Shown one piece after another: positions 21,518 to 28,621 of a stretch of DNA of 64,000 nt. Under the pieces are notes generated by a model that ran no database searches, had not been told where the DNA came from, and saw only the letters and a list, made by a program, of their open reading frames with translations. Position 1 is the first letter of the stretch. The number at the start of each line of letters is the position of its first letter. A program made the position numbers and the translations under genes. The stretch spans positions 62,001 to 126,000 of the forward strand of contig NZ_BDBR01000032.1 of the NCBI RefSeq assembly GCF_001613085.1, in the 5' to 3' direction. This DNA is from Nocardia salmonicida NBRC 13393. Its GTDB lineage: Bacteria > Actinomycetota > Actinomycetes > Mycobacteriales > Mycobacteriaceae.

Positions 21518-21591
21518 CGGACTGATCCGGTTCTGCCGATTCGGCTCGCGCGCAGGCTGATTCGGGGCTGCGATTCGACCTCGGTGTCGAG

Positions 21592-22581
21592 TCAGCGGTG
21601 ATTGCAGCCGGTCGCTCTTTTGCGTGGCTTCAAGCGCAACGGCGGTAGCGGAGGGGCAGGTATGCGCTCGTCGGGGATGTGACCGACGACCGTGGGAAAG
21701 CGGCTGATGTCGCGGGCTTCCCACGCCTCGCGGGCATCGACGATCTCGTCGTGACTGCGGGCGACGAAGTTCCACCACATCACCAGCTCCTCGGCGAAGG
21801 GTTCGCCGCCGATCAGCGCGAAATGCGCACCGTCGGTACTGGACAGCCGCAATTCGTCGCGGTCGGTACCCAGGTACAACAGCGGTCCAGGGGCGAGATC
21901 GGTGCCGTCGACGGTCACTGTGCCCGCGATCACCAGCACCGCGTGCTCGAACGCGCGCTCCAGCGGCAGCCGCACCTCGGCGCCGGGATCGAGCAGGATG
22001 TCGGCCCCGACGATCGGTGTGTACGCCTTCGCCGGTGAGATGACTCCACCCAGCGCGCCGATCAGCACGGTGGCGCGCAGGCCCGGTGCCGCGTAGATCG
22101 GCAGTTCACGATGCTGCTCGAAATGCGGATCGACGCCCGTCGCGGTGCCGGGCAACGCGATCCACAGCTGGAGGCCGTTGGCCGACTCGGCGCCGGGCAC
22201 ACCGAACTCCGAGTGCGCGATGCCGCGACCGGAAGTCATCAGGTTCAGCTGACCCGGTTCGATCACCACGTCGGAGCCGACCGAATCGCGATGCCGGATG
22301 CGGCCGTCGAGCGGCCAGGTCACCGTCTGCAAGCCGATGTGCGGGTGCGGCAGGATGTCGGGGGAGGCGCCGGCCTCGGTCGCCGACGCCGAACCGAACC
22401 GGTCGAGGAAACACCACGCGCCCACGGTCGGCAGATCCCGTTGCGGCAGTGTGCGTTCCACGTACACCCCGCGTACGCCGCCGAGCGGCACCTCCCTGGC
22501 TGGGTACGACTCGGTGATCGAACCCGGCCGAGGCGAGGGCTCACACAGCGCCTCGTCCGGGTCGATCTCCAAGTCGCTCAT
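21592..22581 (-). CDS. Pirin family protein
   Basis: A 329-residue bicupin. Pirins carry a metal site in the N-terminal cupin, and some act as quercetinases or redox-responsive regulators. The metal-site region HPHIGLQTVTWPLDG and MTSGRGIAHSEFG are intact, and the C-terminal cupin ends at NFVARSHDEIVDAR. The start overlaps the stop of the upstream GNAT gene (ATGA on the reverse strand at 22578-22581). It is the last gene of the merR-AKR-GNAT-pirin operon. Confidence 0.92.
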   Translation of the reverse strand: MSDLEIDPDEALCEPSPRPGSITESYPAREVPLGGVRGVYVERTLPQRDLPTVGAWCFLDRFGSASATEAGASPDILPHPHIGLQTVTWPLDGRIRHRDSVGSDVVIEPGQLNLMTSGRGIAHSEFGVPGAESANGLQLWIALPGTATGVDPHFEQHRELPIYAAPGLRATVLIGALGGVISPAKAYTPIVGADILLDPGAEVRLPLERAFEHAVLVIAGTVTVDGTDLAPGPLLYLGTDRDELRLSSTDGAHFALIGGEPFAEELVMWWNFVARSHDEIVDAREAWEARDISRFPTVVGHIPDERIPAPPLPPLRLKPRKRATGCNHR

Positions 22582-22895
22582 TGCGCGATGCCCTTGCCCA
22601 CCACATGCGCGTCGTACTCGGGGTGCTTGTCCAGCCAGCCGCGAATGAACGAGCAGTGCGCGGTGACGGTACGTCCGCGCGCGATCACATCCTCGACGGC
22701 CTGGCGGGCGAGGACCCCGCCGAGCCCTTTGCCCGCGAACGCGTCGTCGATCTCGGTGTGGATGAAGTCGGTGTCGTTGTCGCGCTCGATGTACTCGGTG
22801 AAACCGGCGAGTTCATCGTCGAAGAACACGTCGTAGCGGTTCTTCTCGACATTGCGCACGACACGGCGCTGCGGATCGGCGGTGGCATCGGTCAT
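22578..22895 (-). CDS. Small GNAT-type N-acetyltransferase
   Basis: A 105-residue single-domain GNAT of the YidJ/YjdJ-like (GNAT_2) type. It shows FFDDELAGFTEYI, then IHTEIDDAFAGKGLGGVLAR, the acetyl-CoA-binding RxxGxG/A equivalent, and the C-terminal CSFIRGWLDKHPEY of this branch. It starts 10 bases after the aldo/keto reductase and overlaps the pirin gene by four bases. The substrate is unknown. Confidence 0.88.
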   Translation of the reverse strand: MTDATADPQRRVVRNVEKNRYDVFFDDELAGFTEYIERDNDTDFIHTEIDDAFAGKGLGGVLARQAVEDVIARGRTVTAHCSFIRGWLDKHPEYDAHVVGKGIAQ

Positions 22896-22905
22896 GGTGG
22901 CGATC

Positions 22906-23922
22906 CTATTCGCGACCGGCCGAGGTGAACGACATATCCGCGTACCGGCTGCCCGCCACCTGCCCGGCGATCGGTTCCAGCGTCGCCAGTTCGTCCGAGG
23001 ACAGACGCACCGACGCCGCGGCGACGTTATCGGCCAGCCTGGTCCGCTTGCGGGTACCGGGGATCGGCACCACCGACAGATTGTGCACCCCCGCCCTGGC
23101 ATGCACCCACGCGAGCGCGGCTTGGGCCTGGGTGATGTCGTGCGCCGCGGCGATCGCGGCCAACGGCGCGAGCAATTCGGCGTTGTGCTGGGCATTGTCG
23201 CCAGTGAAGCGAGGCTGGAATCGACGGAAGTCCTTGTCGCTCAGATCTTTCGCCGAGGTGAACGCACCGGTGAGGAAACCGCGACCCAGCGGCGAGTACG
23301 GCACGAACGCCACCCCGAGTTCGGCCGCGGCGGGCACCGCGGTGTGCTCCACGTCGCGCGAGAACAGCGACCACTCCGACTGCAGCGCCGCGATCGGGTG
23401 CACCGCGTGCGCGGCGCGCAACTCGTCGCCGGTCACCTCGGACAGCCCGAGCGCCCGCACCTTGCCCGCCGCGACGAGTTCGGCCATCGTCGCGACGGTC
23501 TCCTCGATCGGCACCGCGGGATCACGCCGGTGCATGTAGTACAGGTCGATGGTGTCGACGCCGAGCCTGCGCAGGCTGGCATCGACCGACGCGCGGATGT
23601 AGGCGGGGGAGTTGTCGAACCCGCGGAAGGACGGGTCGTCGGCCTTGCGCACGATGCCGAACTTCGTGGCGATCAGCAGGTTCTCGCGGTTGGCCCGGAC
23701 GAAATCGGCCAGGAATTCCTCGTTGTGGCCGGAGCCGTACACATCGGCGGTGTCGAACAGGGTGACCCCGAGTTCGAGCGCGTGGTCGAGAGTGGCCCGC
23801 GATTCGGCCGCGTCGGTGTCGCCGTAGAACTCGCTGATGCCCATGCAGCCGAGGCCCTGGGTGCCGATCAGCGGTCCGTCGGCGCCGAGAGTGGTGGTCG
23901 GCAGTGTCGCGGTGGTGCTCAT
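22906..23922 (-). CDS. Aldo/keto reductase
   Basis: A 338-residue NADPH-dependent reductase with the full catalytic tetrad: Asp57, Tyr62 (DTADVYGSGHNE), Lys87 (ATKFG) and His131 (YYMHRRDPAVPIEETVATM). It belongs to the yeast YakC/AKR13-like branch that reduces aldehydes. GAAGGAAG lies upstream of the ATG, which overlaps the merR stop (23919-23922). The operon suggests a role in detoxifying a reactive carbonyl sensed by the MerR protein. Confidence 0.92.
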   Translation of the reverse strand: MSTTATLPTTTLGADGPLIGTQGLGCMGISEFYGDTDAAESRATLDHALELGVTLFDTADVYGSGHNEEFLADFVRANRENLLIATKFGIVRKADDPSFRGFDNSPAYIRASVDASLRRLGVDTIDLYYMHRRDPAVPIEETVATMAELVAAGKVRALGLSEVTGDELRAAHAVHPIAALQSEWSLFSRDVEHTAVPAAAELGVAFVPYSPLGRGFLTGAFTSAKDLSDKDFRRFQPRFTGDNAQHNAELLAPLAAIAAAHDITQAQAALAWVHARAGVHNLSVVPIPGTRKRTRLADNVAAASVRLSSDELATLEPIAGQVAGSRYADMSFTSAGRE

Positions 23923-24383
23923 GTGTCGCTTCCTTCGCTCGTGTGCACGGTGATCGTGGCGGGACGCGACACATCGGATCGGCCTTCGTAGACGCCGATC
24001 TTGTAGTCGAGAACGGCCACGGTCTGCTGCAGCTCCGCGATCTTGTCGAGCACATCGGATCTGGTCTGCCGGAACATCTCCAGCCGATCGGGGTAGGTCT
24101 GTTCACCCGCCCGGACCAGTTCGGCGTAGCGGATCATGTCGGCCACCGGCATGCCGGTGAGCCGCAGCCGCCCGATCAGCGCCAGCCACTCCAGGTCGCG
24201 GTCGCTGAACCGGCGGTTGCCGGTGTGATCGCGACCGATGTAGCCCATCAGCCCGATCCGCTCGTACCAGCGCAGCGTGTCGCGGCTCAGGCCCGATCGT
24301 TGCGCCACCTGGCCGATCGAATACCTCGGGCGCCCGTGCTCGTCGTCGCCGCTGTCGTCGCGAAGCGCCGCGTCCTGATCCAT
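23919..24383 (-). CDS. MerR-family regulator
   Basis: A 154-residue MerR-type regulator. The N-terminal winged helix YSIGQVAQRSGLSRDTLRWYERIGL is followed by NRRFSDRDLEWLALIGRLRLTGMPV and then a long dimerisation helix (about residues 105-140). No conserved metal-binding cysteines are seen in the C-terminal part, so a small-molecule or electrophile sensor is more likely than a metal sensor. It is the first gene of a four-gene operon. Its promoter has the 19-bp spacer with a central dyad that MerR proteins distort. Confidence 0.93.
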   Translation of the reverse strand: MDQDAALRDDSGDDEHGRPRYSIGQVAQRSGLSRDTLRWYERIGLMGYIGRDHTGNRRFSDRDLEWLALIGRLRLTGMPVADMIRYAELVRAGEQTYPDRLEMFRQTRSDVLDKIAELQQTVAVLDYKIGVYEGRSDVSRPATITVHTSEGSDT

Positions 24384-24414
24384 CGTGCTCGTCCCTTCCC
24401 GTGGAACTTCCTAG

Positions 24415-24445
24415 AAGCTATCCACCTGGAGTGCGCTCCAAGCAA
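24415..24445 (-). promoter_or_regulatory. MerR-type promoter with 19-bp spacer
   Basis: On the reverse strand a TTGCTT -35 (24440-24445) and a TAGCTT -10 (24415-24420) are separated by exactly 19 bp. The spacer holds the dyad TGGAG-CGCA-CTCCA (24427-24440). This is the architecture on which MerR proteins act. Confidence 0.7.
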
Positions 24446-24470
24446 GACTTATTCTCACGGGCGGACGAAT

Positions 24471-24839
24471 TCAGCTGTAGGTCGGCAGCTCCTGGATAGC
24501 CCATTTGTTGCCGTCGGGGTCGGCGAAGAAGGTGAACCGGCCCCAGCCCATGTCCTCGACGGGGGTGGCCGCCACGCCTGCTTCGATCAGCTGTTCATAG
24601 GCCTTGTCGGCGCTGGCCACGACCATCTGCATGCCCTCGACGCTGCCCGGCGCGGCACTGGTGAGACCGCGCCCGATACAGATCGAACAGCCCGATCCCG
24701 GCGGAGTGAGCTGCACGAAACGGATCTCCGGAGTCGGGGTGTGGTCGTGATCGGCGTTGAAGCCGATGCTGGTGTAGAAATCCTTGGCCCGGTCGACATC
24801 GGTGACCGGAATCGCAACGAGTTCGATTTTCCAATCCAT
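24471..24839 (-). CDS. VOC-superfamily (glyoxalase-like) protein
   Basis: A 122-residue vicinal-oxygen-chelate fold protein with two beta-alpha-beta-beta-beta modules: KIELVAIPVTDVDRAKDFYT, then FTFFADPDGNKWAIQELP. Members include glyoxalases, antibiotic-binding proteins and dioxygenases; the catalytic role here is unclear. The start at 24839 (MDWKIE) matches the usual family start, and ATG 24851 is an alternative. It is divergent from a small membrane protein; 13-bp direct repeats lie in the shared region. Confidence 0.85.
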   Translation of the reverse strand: MDWKIELVAIPVTDVDRAKDFYTSIGFNADHDHTPTPEIRFVQLTPPGSGCSICIGRGLTSAAPGSVEGMQMVVASADKAYEQLIEAGVAATPVEDMGWGRFTFFADPDGNKWAIQELPTYS

Positions 24840-24877
24840 GTGGTCAAGCATCGTTGCGAGGTCGGACAGAAACAAGA

Positions 24878-24947
24878 TGTGGATCACATGTGGGTGCGTG
24901 CGAGCCTGTGTACCGGGGTCCGGCGGAAACGTAGTGTGGATCACATG
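24878..24947. repeat. Two 13-bp direct repeats in a divergent promoter
   Basis: TGTGGATCACATG occurs at 24878-24890 and again at 24935-24947, 57 bp apart. The second copy covers the start codon of the small membrane protein. The motif is partly self-complementary (CATGTGATCCACA is its reverse complement). This fits paired sites for one DNA-binding protein controlling both divergent genes. Confidence 0.6.
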
Positions 24948-25148
24948 GCTGGTAAGGACATCGACCGCGTCAGGGCCCGCTCGGCTTGGGAAACGGTCAA
25001 GGAGAGCCCGGTGATCACCGCTATCGCGGTGGCGCCGGTGGTACTCGTGCTAGGCGTGGTCTGGGCGCTGACGAACGGATTCGTCGCGTTCGTGCTCCTC
25101 GCGCTGCTGGGGGTGGGCATCGTCGTCGGCGGCAAGTTGCTCAAATGA
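24945..25148 (+). CDS. Small two-helix membrane protein
   Basis: Sixty-seven residues. A charged N-terminus (AGKDIDRVRARSAWETVKES) precedes two hydrophobic segments (about residues 23-41 and 44-64) and a C-terminal GGKLLK. No family is recognised beyond small actinobacterial membrane proteins. The ATG at 24945 lies seven bases after a TAGTGT -10-like box (24932-24937), suggesting a leaderless transcript. The longer upstream open frame is rejected because it crosses the divergent VOC gene. Confidence 0.7.
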   Translation: MAGKDIDRVRARSAWETVKESPVITAIAVAPVVLVLGVVWALTNGFVAFVLLALLGVGIVVGGKLLK

Positions 25149-25164
25149 GCCGCACCGAATGATC

Positions 25165-25656
25165 TCAGCGCGGGACGTGGAACGTCGTGAGCTCGCCCGT
25201 GCCGGGGCCGAGTTGTGCCCACGGCAGGTCGAATTCGAGCACCGCCAGGGCCGAGGTGGGGAATTTACGGCTGAGTTCGGTCGCCTGATCGGATTCACGG
25301 TTGCTCGCCAGTTCCCACGCGGTCCACGGAATCCCGGGCACATGGCCGACGATGAGCAGTGTCGAGATCGTGTCGTCGGTGAGCCCGATCAGCTCCATGA
25401 GAGCGTGCGGGTTCGCGTCGTAGATGTCGTCGGTGTATTCGACCGGCGCCGTGATGCCGGTGGCGGCCAGCGTCTGTCTGGTGCGCTCAGCCGTCGAGCA
25501 GCGCACGGCGTCGATGGGCGGCTGGGCGGCGCGCAGCCAGTCACCGGCCAGGGCCGCTTCGCGTTCGCCACGCGGCGCGAGCGGGCGCGCGTGGTCGTCG
25601 ACATTGTCGGGATAGGCCGATTTTCCGTGCCGCATCAGGATCAGGGTCGCCGCCAT
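25165..25656 (-). CDS. SixA-type histidine phosphatase
   Basis: A 163-residue histidine-phosphatase-superfamily enzyme of the short SixA/phosphohistidine phosphatase type. The catalytic LMRHGKS motif lies near the N-terminus (His about residue 9), and the second His is in LLIVGHVPG. RCSTAERTRQTL supplies the phosphate-binding Arg and Glu. The start at 25656 (MAATLILMRHG) fits the family. Possible substrates are protein phosphohistidines or small phosphoesters. Confidence 0.88.
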   Translation of the reverse strand: MAATLILMRHGKSAYPDNVDDHARPLAPRGEREAALAGDWLRAAQPPIDAVRCSTAERTRQTLAATGITAPVEYTDDIYDANPHALMELIGLTDDTISTLLIVGHVPGIPWTAWELASNRESDQATELSRKFPTSALAVLEFDLPWAQLGPGTGELTTFHVPR

Positions 25657-25811
25657 GAGACCACCGTAATGCCGGGCAGCGGGGAGGTGGCAGTCACACT
25701 CGAGGCACACTGAAAGCTGCGTCACCATCGATGGGTTCGTGGTTCACCCGCCACGGGCCCTGATCGGGGGCGTCTCGAGCCACCGACCACACATTTCGAG
25801 GATCTGCACCT

Positions 25812-27479
25812 ATGGCCTACGTCATCACGCAGCGTTGTTGCAACGACGCCAGCTGCGTCACCGAATGCCCGGTCGACTGCATCCGCCCGACTCCGGATCA
25901 ACCGGAGTTCGCCACGGCGGAGATGCTGTACATCGACCCGGACACCTGCATCGACTGCGGTGCCTGCGTCGACGCGTGCCCGGTGGACGCGATCTTCTCC
26001 GAGGACGACCTGCTCGCCTCGCTGGCCAGGTATCGCGATATCAACGCCGCCTACTTCCAGCGCCACCCGCTCGAGTCGAACTTCGACCCGTTGAGCACCC
26101 CGGCCCGCCCGCCCAAGACTCTGGGCACGCTGCGCGTCGCGATCGTCGGCGCGGGCCCTGCGGCCTGCTACGCCGCCGACGAACTACTGCGGCGCAGTGA
26201 TGTCGAGATCGAGATGTTCGACCGGCTGCCGACCCCCTGGGGGCTGGTGCGCGCGGGCGTGGCCCCCGATCACGCGGGCACCAAGGGCGTCGCCGAGATG
26301 TTCGAGTCGGCGTTCCGCCGCGACACGCTGCAGTACTACCTCAATGTCGAGGTCGGCGAGCACATCAGTCACCAGGAGCTCCTCGACCACCACCACGCGG
26401 TGATCTACGCCGTCGGTGCCTCGAGCGACCGCTCGCTCGACATCCCCGGCGAAGACCTGCCCGGCAGCCACTCGGCCACCGAGTTCGTGGCCTGGTACAA
26501 CGGCCACCCCGACTTCGCCGACCGCGAGTTCGACCTGTCCGGTGAGCGCGCGGTGATCGTCGGCAACGGCAACGTCGCCCTCGATGTGGCGCGCGTGCTC
26601 ACCGCCGACCCGGACGAGCTGGCCAAGACCGACATCGCCGATCACACGCTCGACGCCCTGCGTCGCAGCAACATACGCGAGGTCGTGATCCTCGGTCGGC
26701 GCGGTCCGCTGCAGGCCGCCTACTCCTCACCGGAGTTCCTGGCGCTCACCCATCGCCACGGCGTCGATGTGATCATCGACCCCGCCGATATCGAACTCGA
26801 CCCGCACAGCCGCGCGGTGCTCGACGATCCGAACATCGAACCCTCGTTGCGCCTGAAGTACGAACTCGCGCAGGAGTATTCGACGGCGCAGCCGGACCTG
26901 TCGAACAAGCGGATCGTCTTCCGCTATCTCGCCACGCCCACCGCCGTGCACGGCACCGACGCGGTCACCGGGATCGAGTTCGCGCACAACGAGTTGACCG
27001 AGGAGAACGGGCAATTGGTGGCCACCGCCACCGACCGCACCGAGACCATCGAGACCGGCCTGGTGCTGCGCGCGATCGGCTACCGCGGCGAACCCATCGC
27101 CGACCTGCCCTTCGACGAGCGCCGCGGCACCGTGCCGAGTGAGCACGGCCGGGTCATCGACGCCGCCGAGCCCGTCCCCGGCGTCTACGTCTCCGGCTGG
27201 ATCAAGCGCGGCCCGCGCGGAGTGATCGGCTCCAACCGGGTCGACGCGGAGGAAACCGTCGAAGCGGTGATCGCCGACTTCATCGCGGGCAAACTCACCA
27301 CGCCGACCGGCGATCGGGCCGCACTGCGCGCGCTGCTCGCACAGCGCCAGCCCGATCTGGTCGACCGCAAGGGCTGGAAGACCATCGACCAGGCCGAGAA
27401 GACCGCGGGCAAGGCGGCAGGCAGGCCACGGGTCAAGTTCACCACCCGCGCCGACCTGCTCAAGGCAGCAAAGGGCTAG
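25812..27479 (+). CDS. fprB: Ferredoxin-NADP reductase with fused ferredoxin (FprB type)
   Basis: A 555-residue fusion. The N-terminal ferredoxin (1-75) has two cysteine clusters (CCNDASCVTECPVDCI and CIDCGACVDACPVDAI). It is followed by an adrenodoxin-reductase-like FAD/NADP domain (about 100-555) with the FAD motif VAIVGAGPAACYAADELL and the NADP motif VIVGNGNVALDVARVL. It moves electrons between NADPH and ferredoxins, for example to cytochromes P450. The architecture matches mycobacterial FprB. It is monocistronic, with GAGGAT upstream of the ATG. Confidence 0.93.
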   Translation: MAYVITQRCCNDASCVTECPVDCIRPTPDQPEFATAEMLYIDPDTCIDCGACVDACPVDAIFSEDDLLASLARYRDINAAYFQRHPLESNFDPLSTPARPPKTLGTLRVAIVGAGPAACYAADELLRRSDVEIEMFDRLPTPWGLVRAGVAPDHAGTKGVAEMFESAFRRDTLQYYLNVEVGEHISHQELLDHHHAVIYAVGASSDRSLDIPGEDLPGSHSATEFVAWYNGHPDFADREFDLSGERAVIVGNGNVALDVARVLTADPDELAKTDIADHTLDALRRSNIREVVILGRRGPLQAAYSSPEFLALTHRHGVDVIIDPADIELDPHSRAVLDDPNIEPSLRLKYELAQEYSTAQPDLSNKRIVFRYLATPTAVHGTDAVTGIEFAHNELTEENGQLVATATDRTETIETGLVLRAIGYRGEPIADLPFDERRGTVPSEHGRVIDAAEPVPGVYVSGWIKRGPRGVIGSNRVDAEETVEAVIADFIAGKLTTPTGDRAALRALLAQRQPDLVDRKGWKTIDQAEKTAGKAAGRPRVKFTTRADLLKAAKG

Positions 27480-27662
27480 ACGTAGAGCCGGCACGGGGGC
27501 CCGCGGCGCCGGGTTCCCGTGTTGGCTGCCATAGGAACGGCCGACGGCCGGTTCTCGGCGCGCCTCCGCCGATGGACTGACCGAAGGGTGCGACGAAGGA
27601 GTGCCCGTAGGGAGGGAAGAGGTGGAGTCAAGCGCCGAGAACACGCGGCGCCAGCCGCCGAA

Positions 27663-28433
27663 TTACGGCAGGGGCATGATTCGGACGACGGTGGTGGTGA
27701 CGCCGCCGACCACGAACCACAGTCGCAGCACCATCTGCCCGGTCCGGTCACCCGGTTCGTGGCGGGCGCGCACGGTGATGTGCTCGCGGGCCAGCACCGG
27801 CGCCACGTACTCGATCACGGCGCGGTGCGGTCCGGCGACCAGCTTCGGGAAGTCGACGAGGAACTGTTCGACGGCCTGCCAGTAGCACGCGTTGTTGACG
27901 TGGTTGTACTGGTCGATATCGGTCGCCCGCACCGGGAACGGTAGGTCGTTGTCGGACTCGCGCGGCGCCGGATCGGTGAGATAGGGCCGCCAGCGCAGGC
28001 GGTGCTCGTCGGTGGATCGGGCCAGGTAGGCGAGGCCGTCGTCGCTGATCCGGGCGGGCAGATTGCTCGATTCGCTGAGGTTGATCCAGAAACCCTCGGT
28101 CTCGATCAGCCCGCCGCGCTCACTGGTGATGCGCGTGCGCATATTCGTCCACCGGGTGGACATCGACGAACACCAGCGCTCGAGGTGCACGTGATCGGGC
28201 CACACGATCGGGCGGACCACGTCGATGACGGTGCGGCGCACGATCCAGGTGGGATCGGTGAGATGCAGAGCCGTCTGATTCAGCTCGTCCCAGGCGATGT
28301 CGGACAGATAGCGCGCCACGGCATCGAGGCGCAGTCGTTGATAAGGATCCACGTCGCCGGCCCGGACGGGCCACGCCGTGGCGAAACCCGTGCCCTCCTC
28401 GGGAAGCGGGGCCAGTGGCTGATCGAGTGACAC
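27663..28433 (-). CDS. Acyl-ACP thioesterase (FatA/B-like double hotdog)
   Basis: A 256-residue protein with two hotdog domains, the layout of acyl-[acyl carrier protein] thioesterases that release fatty acids. The first domain contains RLRLDAVARYLSDIAWDE and the motif W.NMRTRITSERG. The second has the catalytic-region motif ATDIDQYNHVNNACYWQAVE (Asn/His). The GTG at 28433 is chosen because CAAGGAG lies 5 bases upstream; a GTG at 28448 is possible. It is divergent from the Ser/Thr kinase gene. Confidence 0.87.
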   Translation of the reverse strand: MSLDQPLAPLPEEGTGFATAWPVRAGDVDPYQRLRLDAVARYLSDIAWDELNQTALHLTDPTWIVRRTVIDVVRPIVWPDHVHLERWCSSMSTRWTNMRTRITSERGGLIETEGFWINLSESSNLPARISDDGLAYLARSTDEHRLRWRPYLTDPAPRESDNDLPFPVRATDIDQYNHVNNACYWQAVEQFLVDFPKLVAGPHRAVIEYVAPVLAREHITVRARHEPGDRTGQMVLRLWFVVGGVTTTVVRIMPLP

Positions 28434-28608
28434 GTGTGCTCCTTGCACGACACACCAGTGCGTCGCGACTTCTTGCGTAGTTCTGTAGACGACTTTACGG
28501 GTCGCAGATCACACCCTCACGCCGAGTCGGGACTAGGGGTACCAGGTGTCGGTCACCAAGGGGGTAGCGGCGCGGTTGTCCTACATGACAGACCTATCCG
28601 CGCCCAGG

Positions 28609-28621
28609 TAGCCTGCTGTAA
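28609..28621 (+). promoter_or_regulatory. -10 element for a leaderless kinase transcript
   Basis: TAGCCT (28609-28614) ends six bases before the ATG at 28621, and no ribosome binding site precedes that ATG. The spacing is that of leaderless actinobacterial mRNAs. Confidence 0.4.

Noticed and set aside
23904..25148. A long plus-strand frame of 414 codons ending in the small membrane protein.
   Set aside because: Most of it runs antisense to the merR and VOC genes; only the last 67 codons look real.
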